The notes: generated from the letters alone by a model not told the origin. Positions 1-11,896 are shown, counted from the first letter of the stretch. The stretch: 64,000 bases of DNA from Dryas octopetala (GCA_963921425.1 OY992838.1:8122001-8186000), one strand, 5' to 3'. Numbers and translations are program-made.

Positions 1-450
1 ATACCCGTGACATTTTTTTTTTCGTGACATTTTTTTTTAACACAAGTTTTGATATAATATGTCAATGGGTTCACTCTACATAAGATTTCAATTATTCAAA
101 TTGTTTATATTTTAAATTTTCATTAAAAAATCATCATCAAATAAATCAAAAAATATTAATTGATCAACAAAATAAATATAAAGAGATTGTACCAATAAAA
201 ATAATTATTTAATAAGTTATTTAAAAATCTCTTGTAGGGTCCCTTCTGTCATATTTGATAATTCAAACCATCTATTTTTACATTTTTTGTAAGGATAATC
301 TGAATATTAAATTACAACATGAAGCTGGTTCACAAAAATCCCTTAATTAAGCTTTATTCAAGAGATCAATTAACAGAAGTTATATATATATATATATATA
401 TATATAGGCCATTAAAAGAAAGGAGGCGCCTCCTAACTAGGATGCTTAGC
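1..450. other. AT-rich intergenic sequence with a TA microsatellite
   Basis: No coding signal is visible on either strand. A perfect TA dinucleotide run lies at about 381-406. The rest is low-complexity AT-rich DNA. Confidence 0.6.
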
Positions 451-680
451 TGTTAGTTTGTTATAGATTAGTTAGCTTGGTTACTGTGTTAATTGGTGAC
501 ACAAGTCGGTGCTTAGTGGTTGTATTGCCCAAGTATAAAGGCTTACTGTTCATTCTGTTAGTTTTTAATCAAGATTAATAAAAACATCTCTGGTTTTTCT
601 GTCTTAAGAACTCTCTATGTTCTCACATATTTTCTCTTCACCCAAACACTATCTTTATGCATAAACCATGAATCTTAGCA
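451..680 (+). mobile_element. Decayed Copia-type LTR remnant
   Basis: The segment begins TGTTAG and ends AGCA. It contains TATAAAGG followed by an AATAAAAAC polyadenylation-like stretch. The bases after its end (TGATATCAATG) resemble a degenerate initiator-Met tRNA primer site (TGGTATCAGAG). This is the layout of a short Copia LTR followed by its PBS. No gag-pol sequence follows and no second LTR is seen, so it is a truncated relic. The identification rests on layout alone. Confidence 0.4.
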
Positions 681-899
681 TGATATCAATGTTCACTACT
701 CACATCTGTTAAAAATAAGGGTATGGGTAGAAGTTTTGTTTAATCAAAATTTGTTTAATCATCTAACTGTTATGAAATAAATAGAAGATTTTAATAATAG
801 TTAGATTTTAGTTTGGATGCGTTTTTTTACTAATATTCTGCCTGTCTCTAAAACTATATCACATGATTCTATTTAATTAGAAACTAGTTAAGTAGTGTG

Positions 900-942
<43 letters not shown>
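900..942. repeat. Poly-A tract, 43 bp
   Basis: An uninterrupted run of A. It could be the tail of an old retroposed copy on the + strand, but the upstream 200 bp contains no recognisable LINE, SINE or gene sequence. Confidence 0.8.
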
Positions 943-943
<1 letters not shown>

Positions 944-1184
944 AGAATCCAAGTTTAATTCACATAATAGAAATTGATTTACAAGTCAGATTACAGCATG
1001 AAACATGAGCCTCAATACTCAATAGTGAACACATATATGCGTTATTAAGTATTGTTATTTATTTAAATTAATGGGATCATGACCCAGGTAGTCCTCTTGT
1101 GTCTCTCAAAGTCTCAATCAATTGATGGAGTATTTATATTTCTACAACTACAAATTTGTCTGATGAATTAGTATTATTATGATG

Positions 1185-1365
1185 AAAAATTATAGGATAT
1201 AACCGATATACCGCCACGTTGTATAACCAATCCAACGTGTAAGAATATTACTGGACGATATGTTTATATTAGTAGGGTATAGTATTAATAACATTCACTC
1301 ATATTATAACAAATAGACTGGTTATACCACGTGTCAATATAGCGGTTATACAGAATAATTTCTCT
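1185..1365 (-). mobile_element. MITE, Mutator-like, copy A (181 bp)
   Basis: The element is flanked by an exact 9-bp direct repeat, ATTATGATG, at 1176-1184 and 1366-1374. Its ends form imperfect terminal inverted repeats of about 45 bp sharing the core TATAACCG. The interior is about 80% alike, in reverse complement, to the copy at 5486-5660. The 9-bp duplication and AT-rich TIRs fit a non-autonomous Mutator-like MITE. It encodes nothing. Confidence 0.8.
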
Positions 1366-1781
1366 ATTATGATGGGGTATTTATATTTCTATAATCGATT
1401 GATGGGGTTTTTTTTTTCGATAGGCTGGATGAATTAATTTGAAGTTACATAGAAAAATTTAGGACCGAGCATGGGATGGTTGTCTGAAAATAGTCATCTC
1501 ATCCCATCCTGATCTTTGACCAACAATTTCGGGATGAGATCGGGACCAATTGCAAAATTCTCTATCAACAAAACATTTATAATAACACTTAAAAAGATAC
1601 TCAAACCTAGGACCAAGAAGAAGCCACAAAGGAGCCCACCACGCCACCAACTGCTTGTGTTTATTATTTTACAAGGAAATATATTTATTATAATCCAATA
1701 AGATCAAGTCATTTACTTTACACTAACACCCTTTAAATTGTTAAGTTTGCACCTAATAGCAATTAAATGCTCCATTATAAC

Positions 1782-1985
1782 TATATACCCTATACTAGTA
1801 TATTCTATACTTTATACCCTATACTAATATACTCTAAAGTCTAAACCATATATCATATATTAGTATATTCTAAAGTCTAAACCCTTTATCATATACTAGT
1901 ATACTCTAAAGTCCAAACCATATACTAGTATACTCTATACCCTATATATTTTTTGGTAAAAGTATAGGGTATAGGGTATAGTAGT
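1782..1985. repeat. AT-rich minisatellite with roughly 35-bp units
   Basis: Four or five imperfect tandem units carry CTAAAGTCTAAACC followed by a TAGTATACT-like stretch, with unit length about 29-37 bp. The right part turns into TATAGGGTATAGGG, the reverse complement of the left-hand TATACCCTATA motif, so the block also has hairpin potential. Nothing coding is present. Confidence 0.65.
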
Positions 1986-2825
1986 ATACTATTATATATA
2001 ATTATAAACTATATAGTATTATACACTATAAAATATAAACTATAATAAACTTATAAACATATACAAATTATAATAGGGGGTTCAGTTTTCTCTATAATAG
2101 GTATGCAATTATTAATTATTATATCAAGTCCAAAAGAATATATATATAATTTTTTTTCACACTTCATAAAAAATAAAATAAAATATGATCGTTCGGTATG
2201 GAATCAATTAGGATTAAGATGTGGAAATCATTCTCATTCCATTGAGATTCGGTACGGGATGATGGCCGGTATCATCTTTCGGAACGAAATTGACACAGAA
2301 CATGATGAATTCAGTTTCTGGTTTTAGTGCCCAGGCCTAGAAAAATTATTGTGTGACAATTATCGTCATATCTTACGGACTCACATAAATTATAACATGT
2401 GTGTAATTATCAATATTATATATTTAATTTAAAATTAAGGTTTTAAATTTTTTTTTAGAAAGGTTTTTAATATTAATAATTATATAGTGAATTTTTATAT
2501 AGAAAATTAGGATTAAATACTAAATCTCAATAATTTTTTGGTATAGCATAAACAACATATAATATTTCAATTGAACTACTAAATTTAAATGTAGTTTTTT
2601 AGATTATATCACAAATATGTTGACTCATTTGATTTGAGTATTTTCTATTTGACATTTTTGTCCTTTGGCCCACATATGATGGGTGTTAGTTAAAATTTAT
2701 AAGGTTTTGGAAAAATTACCCTTAAGGCTTTTATATTATTTTAAAAATTTGTTAATGTAGTCTCAACTTTACATTTAGTAATAACTGTACGACACTCACA
2801 ACTTTAAATTTAGTTGTGACTGAAC

Positions 2826-2891
2826 GACAGTCACATCTAAGTTGTAAGACAGTCACATCTAAGTTGTAAGACAGTCACAGTTAAGTTGTGG
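2826..2891. repeat. 22-bp tandem repeat, three copies
   Basis: Three adjacent 22-bp units start at 2826, 2848 and 2870. Units 1 and 2 are identical and unit 3 differs at a few bases. A further dispersed copy of the motif GACAGTCACAGTTAAGTTG lies at about 3015. No gene is associated. Confidence 0.75.
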
Positions 2892-5476
2892 CTTAATTGA
2901 ATTATTTTTAGAGAAATTATACTACAATATAGTATAAATAGAGGTCAAAACAATACTTTTATTCAAAATAATACATAGTATAGTAGTGTGAGTTGTCTCT
3001 TTTAATTTACCAAGACAGTCACAGTTAAGTTGTGACTGGATTGATTTTTTTTTTCAATACAATATAATATAAATTAATATAATATTTGTGATATTATATA
3101 TATATTTTTAATTGTAGTGGCATGTGATGTAATATTTTTAAATTTTAATATTTTTTACTTTATTATTTTATTTAACTTTTCAACTAGTACCTAATCTAAA
3201 ATATTATTTAATTTTTTTACCTAAATTAAAAAATTATTAAAATTTAATAATTAAAATTAATGTACCTATTTTTATATGTATCAACTATAGTATATAAGAT
3301 TTAAACTTAAAATCTCCTCTCATGAAGAAAAGACGTGATAGCTACCAGATCAGATGGTTATTGACAATTTGGGTGAATTCATAACCACCACATTGGTAAA
3401 TAAAAATAATTAAAAAAAAAAACTCATGTTAAGCTGTTGTCTCTTCAGTTTTGATCTAGTTTTGCTTTTTTGGACCTAAAATCACTTTTTTTGATAATTT
3501 CTATCCAAAACCCATTTGGTAAAAGAATACACTCCAACTTTTTATTACAGCCCAAGGCCATTGGCAGCGATTTTAAGAAGCAACCTTTTAAATGCTTCTA
3601 AAATTCACTTTGAGGAGAAGCTTCCCGGAACGGGTTGTATATCTTGAACCTAACCTATTTTAGGTACCCTTAACTATTATAATTCTAAGTAATTTTTCCA
3701 CCAACCCTCACCTAGTAGGCTAGTACAATTTTTTTTTTTTTTGTGTTCAACAAAAGTTACAAAACAAAGTTTCAATCAGTGATGCCAAACTGAAGACAAA
3801 ATCAGCACGAGAATAATAATTTCCAAACGAATTTTCAACTAATAAGGCCAAACAATATAGCATCAAAAAAAATAAAAGAAAAGACACCCTCATAACCCCC
3901 AAAAGGGCCAAAACCATAGTTATTGCAATAAACCCAACATGGTCAGGAAAAGACTTGTCAACCCAACATTTCAGAACAAGTCATTCCCTACACCATCATC
4001 ACTACTTACAAATCCACCCACCAATTAGAGGCAATTTTCTCCCAAATGGTACACACCGCCAACCAAAACCCAACAACACATATTGCTCCTAGTTAACAAA
4101 GTCACCCCCACCAAGTGACTGCGACTACGACAAGATAGATTTTAAATGGTGGTAGGCTAAACTTTCAAACTGTGAAAGGAACAAATGGTGCAAGTACCAT
4201 AATCATGAAATGCCATGCTAGCCTACATAAATAAAATCTCTAATATATGTATAATATATGTGACACATGATATGCACACAACCTCTTTGTATTAAATTTT
4301 ACGTCAACTCACTTAATTCAGACATAAAAATACAAGTTTCATCCGAACACTAAATTTAAACTACGAAACACTATCATGAGAGATATAGTGATATTAGCAT
4401 TAGAATAAGAATATGATGAATAAATGATAAGTTTTAAGTAAAGTGAATAAGGGATAAATTTTGAATAAAGTGAATAAGTAATAAGTTTTTAAGTTTATAT
4501 CTTATGATGCGCTATATATAAAAAAAAAAAAAAAAAAAAGAGTTTTAAGTAAAAAAACAAATTAAAGGTGTGAAAACCCTTTGCCACCACAAACATTTAA
4601 ATCCATCGCACTAGACCACCAAACTCCAATCAAATAGGGTATAGAGCAAGAGAATGTTGTGGGGGTGGGAAAAGGCAAACTAGCATGCAATTCCTCCATA
4701 ATTTCTATGACCTATGATGAAGCAGAGAAGCACATACACCACTCACAATGCAGTAAGTATATGACGCAAGGCCTCGTACACTGACACAGCAAATCTCTAA
4801 ATAAAACAATGGCAACTAACATCTACAATTCAAGTTGATATCATACATCATTTAACGGTGATAAACCTATATTTTAGTTGGAGAAATATGAACTCATCAA
4901 TATTTAATACATGGCATATGGTCCACTAAGTTTTAATGGATGGTACTAAAGTTTCACTGGCCATGCATCACTCATCAGTGTAGGTCCACCTAGGCATCAA
5001 AAATGGACGACATCATTTATTGAACTTTTGGGTTGGAACCAAAGTACCGTATTATTTAGGAATCCTATTTAATTATTATTAATTACTTTCATAGTACACT
5101 CATGTTCTATCTGTTTTAAAGTACATATATTTCTTATAATTTGTGAGAATCATCATCATGTGCTTCTCTGAAATTCTTAACACACACACATGGCCCAAGC
5201 TACGTTACGTCCTCAAAGACTTGAGCCAGTTCGAGAAAAGATGTACACAAAATATGAGTATGTCGATTGTGTTTGTATGTTATACAATTAGTTATCATTT
5301 AAGAGTGTGTTATAATAGGATTTTCGGTTGGTACTGATACCCAAATGTGACACTCACACTTTTACATATGTTCAGAAAAATGTTATAAATTCAAAAATAT
5401 TTTGCTCACACACATTTCAGGAGACAAAAACTCCTAATATACACTAGAATAATCCAAACACGTTCCAGTGGTCACA
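2892..5476. other. Gene-free AT-rich intergenic stretch
   Basis: No ORF here has codon structure or a recognisable domain. The stretch contains homopolymer runs (for example poly-A near 4520) and scattered low-complexity DNA. I see no RNA gene or element with clear ends. Confidence 0.5.
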
Positions 5477-5485
5477 TCATAACAC

Positions 5486-5660
5486 AGAGAAATTATTCTA
5501 TATAATTTATATATTGACACGTGATATAACTAGTCTATGTGTATGAGTGAATTTTATTAATACTATACCCTACTAATATAAATACATCGTCCAATAATAC
5601 TCTTACACGTTGGATTGATTATACCACATATCGGTACATCGGTTATACCTTATAATTTTT
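5486..5660 (+). mobile_element. MITE, Mutator-like, copy B (175 bp)
   Basis: Flanked by an exact 9-bp direct repeat, TCATAACAC, at 5477-5485 and 5661-5669. It begins AGAGAAATTATTC and ends in TATAATTTTT, and its interior matches the copy at 1185-1365 in the opposite orientation. Two independent insertions with different 9-bp target sites confirm the element boundaries. Confidence 0.8.
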
Positions 5661-5669
5661 TCATAACAC

Positions 5670-6456
5670 GGGCACGGTTTGACAAAAAGAGAGAAACTTT
5701 TCTATCATTGGAATAGGGAGAGATGACATTTTCACTTTCTTCTTATTGGCTATTTGGCTCTCTCTCTTCTCTCTCTCTCTCCTCTCCTTCTTTTATCTTT
5801 CTCTCTTTCTCTCTTTCTCTCCCTGCCGTGAAACCAGTCCCTATATATCACCGGGACTTGCAAGTTATTTTTGACAAAAACACATATCAAGCCCTATCAA
5901 GTTAGACACGATACGACTAGAATTATTAATTTTAGCACTCGACATCTTCATCGAGCACTCGGTACAATTCACCAAGTGCTCAGTAAAATGCCTCTTTACG
6001 TTCGGAAGTTGCTATCATTGTTACCGTGCGACAGTAGGTATTTAAATTTTAAAAACACCCTAGCTATAAATTGAGTGGCAATTTTCTCTTTATTTTTTTT
6101 AAACCCACCGAGCAATTGGCGCTAAAAACATGGAACAAAATATAACATGAGCTTTATTTATACAAAGTGAACATATTCATCATTTCAATTTTTTAAGTGA
6201 GTTTGTTTATCATTAAGAAAGGACTATAAAATAGACTTTAGAGTAATTTACTTTTAATTTTATATTTTTTACTTGATTTAATTAACTTTGTATCAACAAA
6301 AATGATGGACAAAATCGTGCCCTGAATCCTGATTACAATAAACTAATCAAAATCGTGCCCATCATCAACTTAACCCTCTAATCACATACACAATAAACTA
6401 ATCAAAAAGCAAAAATAAATTTAAAAAAAAAAAAAGAGAGAGAAGAGAGATGGAAC
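5670..6456. other. Gene-free stretch with a pyrimidine-rich block
   Basis: A CT-rich block lies at about 5757-5825. The rest is AT-rich. If the ALDH3 exon at 6457-6687 belongs to a full gene, this would be part of its first intron. No second ALDH exon is visible on the minus strand here. Confidence 0.5.
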
Positions 6457-6687
6457 CTCTTGAATGAAGGATTCAAATTCAGGCTTGGAGAGGTCGGAGC
6501 GAAGAGCGTCGACGATCTCTTGTTCATGGTAGTCCGCCAGTTTGATGAGGTTGTTCAGCTGCGAGGCTCTCCACTCGTAGCTCTTGGTCTTGCCAGAGCC
6601 AAAGGTGGCTCTCAGCTCCTCCACCATCGCCGCCGCGTCTTTCGTATCGAACAGCACTCTCTCCACCTCCGTCGTCGCCGCCGCCAT
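6457..6687 (-). pseudogene. Orphan first exon of an ALDH3-type aldehyde dehydrogenase
   Basis: The minus strand starts at ATG 6687 and encodes 77 residues ending before a GT donor at 6456-6455. The peptide has the ALDH3 N-terminus: an EELRATFGSGKTKSYEWR stretch, then QLNNLIKLADYHEQEI and DLSKPEFESF. ALDH3 enzymes oxidise medium and long-chain aldehydes with NAD(P)+ and are about 480 residues long. The downstream exons, with the Rossmann fold and catalytic Cys and Glu, are not found in the 6.4 kb to the left. That space holds only MITEs, an LTR relic and simple repeats. Either the gene is truncated to its first exon or intron 1 runs past the window edge. The open frame, intact ATG and donor argue against long decay. 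ALDH3F, 3H and 3I cannot be told apart from this exon. Confidence 0.7.
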
Positions 6688-6785
6688 CGCCACAGAGATC
6701 GATCGATACGAGAATTAGAGAGCGTGGGAGTTGAGGATATATGAGAGAGACTCAGAGTCTGGGCGGGTCTGTGTGTCTGTATGTG

Positions 6786-6792
6786 CTTATAA
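6786..6792 (-). promoter_or_regulatory. Candidate TATA box for the ALDH3 exon
   Basis: Read on the minus strand the site is TTATAAG, about 100 bp upstream of the ATG at 6687. Spacing and direction fit a core promoter with a short leader. No other support. Confidence 0.35.
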
Positions 6793-6799
6793 AAGTCAC

Positions 6800-7984
6800 A
6801 CGCAAAATACAAAGCGTTACAAGAGAGGCATAATATGTCTCTATTTGTCTTGTGCTTTTGGCTTAAAATGATTTCTCACCAGGTTAGATAAGGTGACGTA
6901 GGTCTCTCTAGTGGGAGTGTTACACGACTGAGTCTCTCGTGAGGCATGCTTCAATGGTAGACTCCCAATAATACGTGGGACCTATTTCATTGTGAGAGAT
7001 GTCCTATAGAAATATGTCTTATTGAAACTTAAGCGTGTTACACACATTCGGGTTTTAGTAAGGGTAAGTGGGTCCCAACTCGGAACGTTTTAGTAAATTT
7101 TATTCTCTCGAAACATGCATGTGAATAAACAAGTAATGTATTATTATTGGTCAATATTGTAGAATAACCCATTTTTTCTCTATGAAACTAGGGTGTAAAT
7201 TCTTTTTTTTTTCTTTTTCTAAACCTCTTTTAAGGCTTCTGATAGGGAAATAACTTGTTTGAACAAGTTCAAACGAAAATATCTATGTCGAAATAAAAGG
7301 AGGAAAATATGCCACTAGGCTACAAAGTCACATGTGCAATGCGGATCAGAAGAAACCAATTTGAAATAAAAAAAACAGTTTGAACGAAAATTGAGTTTTT
7401 TTTATAGATAATTGTTAGATTCCCATGTGCAATGTGGGTGTGTTTAATTTAAAATAATTGTTAGATTCCCATAATTTTTTTTAGGATGATGATTCCCAAT
7501 TTCCCAAAAGTTGGTTGACCCAACTTTGCAACTTCTGGGCCACTTGATTGAGATTTTGAGATTGGTGAAGTATATACATATAGTATTAGGTTAACGACTT
7601 GGTTGATGCATGTTTTCAGCGGACCAAAAGCCATTGTGAAAATATATATAACTTCAGAACTCGTCTGGGTTGGGCAAGCAATCAAGTTAATTACAACCCC
7701 TTTTGCATAGTCACATGGTAGTAAAACTGTGAAAAATGAAAATTAATAGATTATATTCATTTAATTAACAGCTTTGCTTTGCCAAAATTAATAGTGTGAG
7801 GGTATAGTAGCGGTTGATTAATAAGGCCCTCAAAATCTGTGAGAGGGACATGAAGAAAGAAGGGATTTGAGGACAGGAGATTTCTACCCGATTGATAAAC
7901 CTCACACTATAATCAACAATGACAGCTAATAATCATTCATGTACACGTGGACAAATGGATGAATGTAATTAATAATTTTTTTAT
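6800..7984. other. Gene-free intergenic stretch
   Basis: AT-rich sequence with no ORF of coding character and no recognisable repeat ends. Its left end probably includes the upstream promoter of the ALDH3 exon. Confidence 0.45.
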
Positions 7985-8268
7985 TGACTAAATCATGATT
8001 TTGGTGTAATTTGTACTATTTTCCATTTTAATGAGTTCATATGATTTAAATTTTGGCAATCATGTCTCTGTTTTTCAAATTCAATGAATGACAAATTAGC
8101 AACTTTGTCCAAATTTACAGATGGAAATGTGTCATGCACGTGAAGCAACCAAAATGGAAAATAATCCAAATTTTAGGAATCAATTAAATGGAAACTTATT
8201 CAAATTATAGAGACCAAAGTGGAAAATAATCTAAATTAACTATAAGAGTCAAAATTATAATTTAGCCT
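7985..8268. mobile_element. Inverted-repeat MITE, diverged
   Basis: The left end (GACTAAATCATGATTTTGG, then ATTTTCCATTTT) and the reverse complement of the right end (AGGCTAAATTATAATTTTGA, then ATTTTCCACTTTGG) match imperfectly over about 100 bp each. The motif resembles the widespread plant GGCTAAATTA-type MITEs. I could not define a target-site duplication. Confidence 0.45.
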
Positions 8269-10166
8269 AACTTAGTTAAAAGAACCGGCTACAACAAAAA
8301 CATGAAATGATAATGTCAATAAGACAACGCGCGGAATGTCTATTATTGAAAGCATTCATTAACAACGTGCAATTAAGTGCTCGTTGTCGTACACTATTAT
8401 TAATCTTAATTTCACAACGTGCACATAATACGTTATTAAAAACTTATACGGCAACACACAGTGCATGTTGCGAATTTTTTTTTTTATATATGACCACTTG
8501 TAATTGCTCTGTCATCTATTCAAGAAAAAACAACTTCATTATACTTTTTTATGTGTAGAGCACATGCACATGGTCATTATGTCTCTCAATAATAGACAAA
8601 GTTATAACTACATAAACTATTAATTTTTCCTTGATTTATTGAACACTTATAAAAATAGAATGACACAATTGATGAAATTAGAATTACGGAACTTAAAGTG
8701 AAAAATAGTTAAAACTACATAAACTAAAACAAAAAATTAGGCATATTTATTAATTATATGTCTAGCAATAGTACAGGAATTGAAGAATCAAGACATTAAC
8801 CACATATAGAATTAATGCTCTAATATTTTAGTTTGGCTTGCTTATTGCTATACCATGCAGGTGGGACTGGTATACAATAATACAAAGACAACTGCCTACT
8901 ACTTATTCAATCGCAACAGCAATATTATGCATGCTGCATGCTAATTGTGGTGTTTGCTGTTATGGTGGCGTAGGTAGTTGATTACGTTTGCCTACCTCCT
9001 TCATGCAATTAAGTTCATTCATTGTGTTGATGAGATTGTCAATTAAGTCGGTACAACAAATTAAGTCTAACTAGCTAGTTGTTTAAGTTTTTGAGTTCTT
9101 CACACGCTAAACAATTATATACGCAACCTTCAACTCTCAATTGAATTGAGTGACTACAAATTAAGGAGTGTCATACGTATGTCTATGCCTATCCACAGAG
9201 ATATGTCAAATTAAGTCCGAAAATTATCATATTTAGTGTTGGACATAACATTCTAAAGGCTTAAATTGTTAGAGATCAATGAACTATTAATGTATATCAA
9301 ATTAACTAAAGTTCTCCCTCACGTGCAACTAACTCCATGCAGACACAGTAGAGCCATTGAATTGGAGACTAGATCGAAAACATTTACAGGTGCAACCCTG
9401 CAGCCTCTCATTTTACGCATTGCAAACTAACAAAAAAGTAAAGAATGGATTATTGGAGGTTTTGAACGCAAGACTTCATGCAAGGTAAAACTCTGATACA
9501 AATATACAATATTAGATAACTACTAAATCTCAAAAATTTAAATTATTAGAGAATAAACTAACAATGTATATCAAAATTTACATACTCACTAGATTGGGCT
9601 TTAGCCCCTTCCATTTTCTTTTAGGCCTGACCCAAAATATTCAAAAACCCAATGGACTCAACCTAACCCAAGCTCAGGCTCAAACTTTTGGGCTTCATTC
9701 AGGCCGTCTTGAGTGATCTTCACAAAGAGAAGTCACATTAGTACATTACATATGTTTAGATATCTATTGCCATAATCAAATCCACTAGAGATGCAAAAGG
9801 CATATATCTACTAGTGGATCATAGACATAAAAGTAAAGTCAAAATTTTATGAATATTGATGGGCTCCATGCATTATCCATGTCTAGTATTGACATGTTTT
9901 GTTTAGAGAAAAAAAAAACAAAACAATAGACAGAAAATAATAGAAGTAGAACATATGCATTACTATATAGAAATAGCACCAAGATTTTTACATCTTGAAC
10001 TGCCCTTATTCCCGTTACAATACAAACCAATGATGTATTATGTGTATTAGAGAAGTTACATCAAAATGCCAATTTTTCCGAAAGGCAAGTAAGCATTCCT
10101 TAATCCTTAATGATCTTGTTCCACACAACCCACATTTTGGTTTAGTTAGCCTTGGTCAGAATATAA
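8269..10166. other. Gene-free intergenic stretch with repeat fragments
   Basis: Contains a segment rich in ACAACGTGC-like motifs (8320-8480), and dispersed sequence at 9180-9320 and 9440-9590 sharing an AATGTATATCAAA motif with each other and with 17390-17460. Near 9600-9720 there is a GGGCTTTAGCCC-type segment. These look like old transposon debris. No gene is visible. Confidence 0.4.
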
Positions 10167-10415
10167 TCAATTTCCATTACGACACCGATAATGTTTTGAG
10201 CAACCGCGGTTATAAGGGTTAGCGGGTTGAGGATGACCACTTTTTTTATTTGGATGACAACCCGGGTGAGGTTTTCCTGGTCGTTTGCATGGATCAAGAA
10301 CTCCAGGGTGAATGATGGGCCCCCTTTGGGCTGCAGCCACCTCTTGGCTCATCAGCACCACCATGCTAATGAGGAGCAGAGAGAGGATGACTGGCTTCAT
10401 GTTTGAGGATCCCAT
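10167..10415 (-). CDS. RALF-like secreted signalling peptide precursor
   Basis: An intronless minus-strand gene of 82 codons from ATG 10415 to TGA 10167-10169. Residues 1 to about 29 form a hydrophobic signal peptide (core VILSLLLISMVVLM). The mature part has the four-cysteine RALF pattern: C-X9-C (CKRPGKPHPGC), then ANPYNRGC and C-X5-C (CSKHYRC). The YNRGC box is the family hallmark. RALF peptides act in the cell wall, bind CrRLK1L receptor kinases (FERONIA type) with LLG co-receptors and leucine-rich extensins, and modulate apoplastic pH and growth. There is no dibasic S1P site or YISY motif, so it resembles the short, divergent RALF clade. The start is uncertain: ATGs at 10436, 10415 and 10400 are in frame. 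I chose 10415 for its MGSS-KPVILSL beginning, like short RALFs. A 14-15 bp poly-T (poly-A on the coding strand) lies just upstream of 10436. Confidence 0.8.
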   Translation of the reverse strand: MGSSNMKPVILSLLLISMVVLMSQEVAAAQRGPIIHPGVLDPCKRPGKPHPGCHPNKKSGHPQPANPYNRGCSKHYRCRNGN

Positions 10416-10495
10416 GGGTTGTTGTGTTTTGTACATTCTTTTTTTTTTTTTTTTGATACAAGTGTCTTGTTCATTGGTGGCGTGCGAGGTTACCA

Positions 10496-10502
10496 ATTTA
10501 TA
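10496..10502 (-). promoter_or_regulatory. TATA box of the RALF-like gene
   Basis: TATAAAT on the minus strand, about 80 bp upstream of the chosen ATG. It predicts a transcription start near 10468, which would make the in-frame ATG at 10436 the first in the mRNA. Confidence 0.5.
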
Positions 10503-11896
10503 TGAGTTTTGGCTACAGTTTTAAGTTTGAATCGTGGGGTTTGAAATATTTGTGTTTGTTTCTACAGTTTTATTTGTTCTTCTTTCTATTTTTTGCGTAT
10601 GTCAATAAGTTATAAATTACGCTTGTAGTTCTTGTAGTTATTGTAATTTTGAAAGATGACCTAGTTTGCATAATCACCGACAATCATTTTGAAAGGTCAA
10701 TTTTACCCCAACACATGATTATCACATGCAAGTTATGACATTTTTTAAATTGTTAAGTTGATTTATTGAAAAAATTTAATTAATTGCAAGTTAAAGTAAA
10801 CTACAAGCCTTCTATTATCAAAATTGAAACTACAAAAAAATAAAGTGAAAAATCGTGAAAACTATATGATTGTAAGTGTAATTTAGCCCCTCTCTTTTTT
10901 AGTGTATTCAGAGATTATAGTTGGCTATTGCAATAGTTTTCTTTTTTCAAATTTTGTTAAATTGTTGTATTTTTATATTTTATCCCCACTTGATGGAGTT
11001 ATGTTCAATGAAACGATTTTTTTTTATCTTTTTGTTTTGAAAAAAAAAAATGTCCATAAAGCCCAAAGGCATAAAGTATATCGAGGCTTTGAATGTATGG
11101 AAAGGATCTAGGACTTCCCAACTATGAAATGTGATCTACTTTCAGGGTTTAGAATTTAGATCTCATTAAAAAAAATGAAATAAAATAATTTTTCAACTCT
11201 TCCTACTCACAGACAAATCCAAGTCACCAACCAAAAAGAAAAAGGCTCGTATTTAACATCTGCTATATGCTTTGTTGTTGCTTGAGGCAAACGAAAAAAA
11301 TCAAGTCAACAATCACTTTAATAATTCAAAAGTGTATGTCTAAGGGAGATGCTATACATAGCATCAAAGTCTCATTAACATTGTTCCCATTATTTTACTA
11401 TTTTAATTGGTAAAAACATTTACTATGAAAGACTTGATCATGTCTTTCTTTTTTGGACTTCTACGAAGATAAAACTTTGGTAATTTTGATCTTGATAATT
11501 GAAAATTAAATAATTATTTATTATTCTTGGTCTTCTAAGAATCTAAGGTCATAAATCACTTTAATGACGATAGTGAATTACTAAAATTCACTATTTTTAT
11601 GTAAGAATAAAGGCCTGTTTGGTATTTTATTCAAAGATTTTCAAAATTTTGTTGAACGAGTCAAACGATTATTTTAAATATAATGTTAAATAAAAATTGT
11701 CTTTTTTAAGTTTTTAAGGTTTGAGCAATATATATAGCCCTGTCATTTTGGGGAGTAGTGGGTTTTGAAGTAAGGATAGGGACACAAAAACCAACCACAA
11801 CAAGGAGGGCGTGTGGCATTGGGCCGGCAGTGGGCCCATTTAAGGCACATCCGAAAGAAAAGGAGAGGCAGCAAATATAGACTAGAAGATCTAAAA
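10503..11896. promoter_or_regulatory. Divergent intergenic region between the RALF and APX genes
   Basis: The 1.4-kb spacer separates two outward-pointing genes, so it must hold both promoters. A TATATATA box at about 11729-11735 fits the ascorbate peroxidase, whose ATG is at 11897. A TGGGCC motif in the leader (about 11830) resembles TCP-binding site II elements. Sequence at 10688-10890 ends in AATTTAGCCCC and may be an old MITE. Confidence 0.45.

Noticed and set aside
8286..8500. Possible CACTA transposon end (GGCTACAACAAAAAC followed by ACAACGTGC motifs)
   Set aside because: The terminal CACTA and its partner end were not found, and no 3-bp duplication could be assigned.
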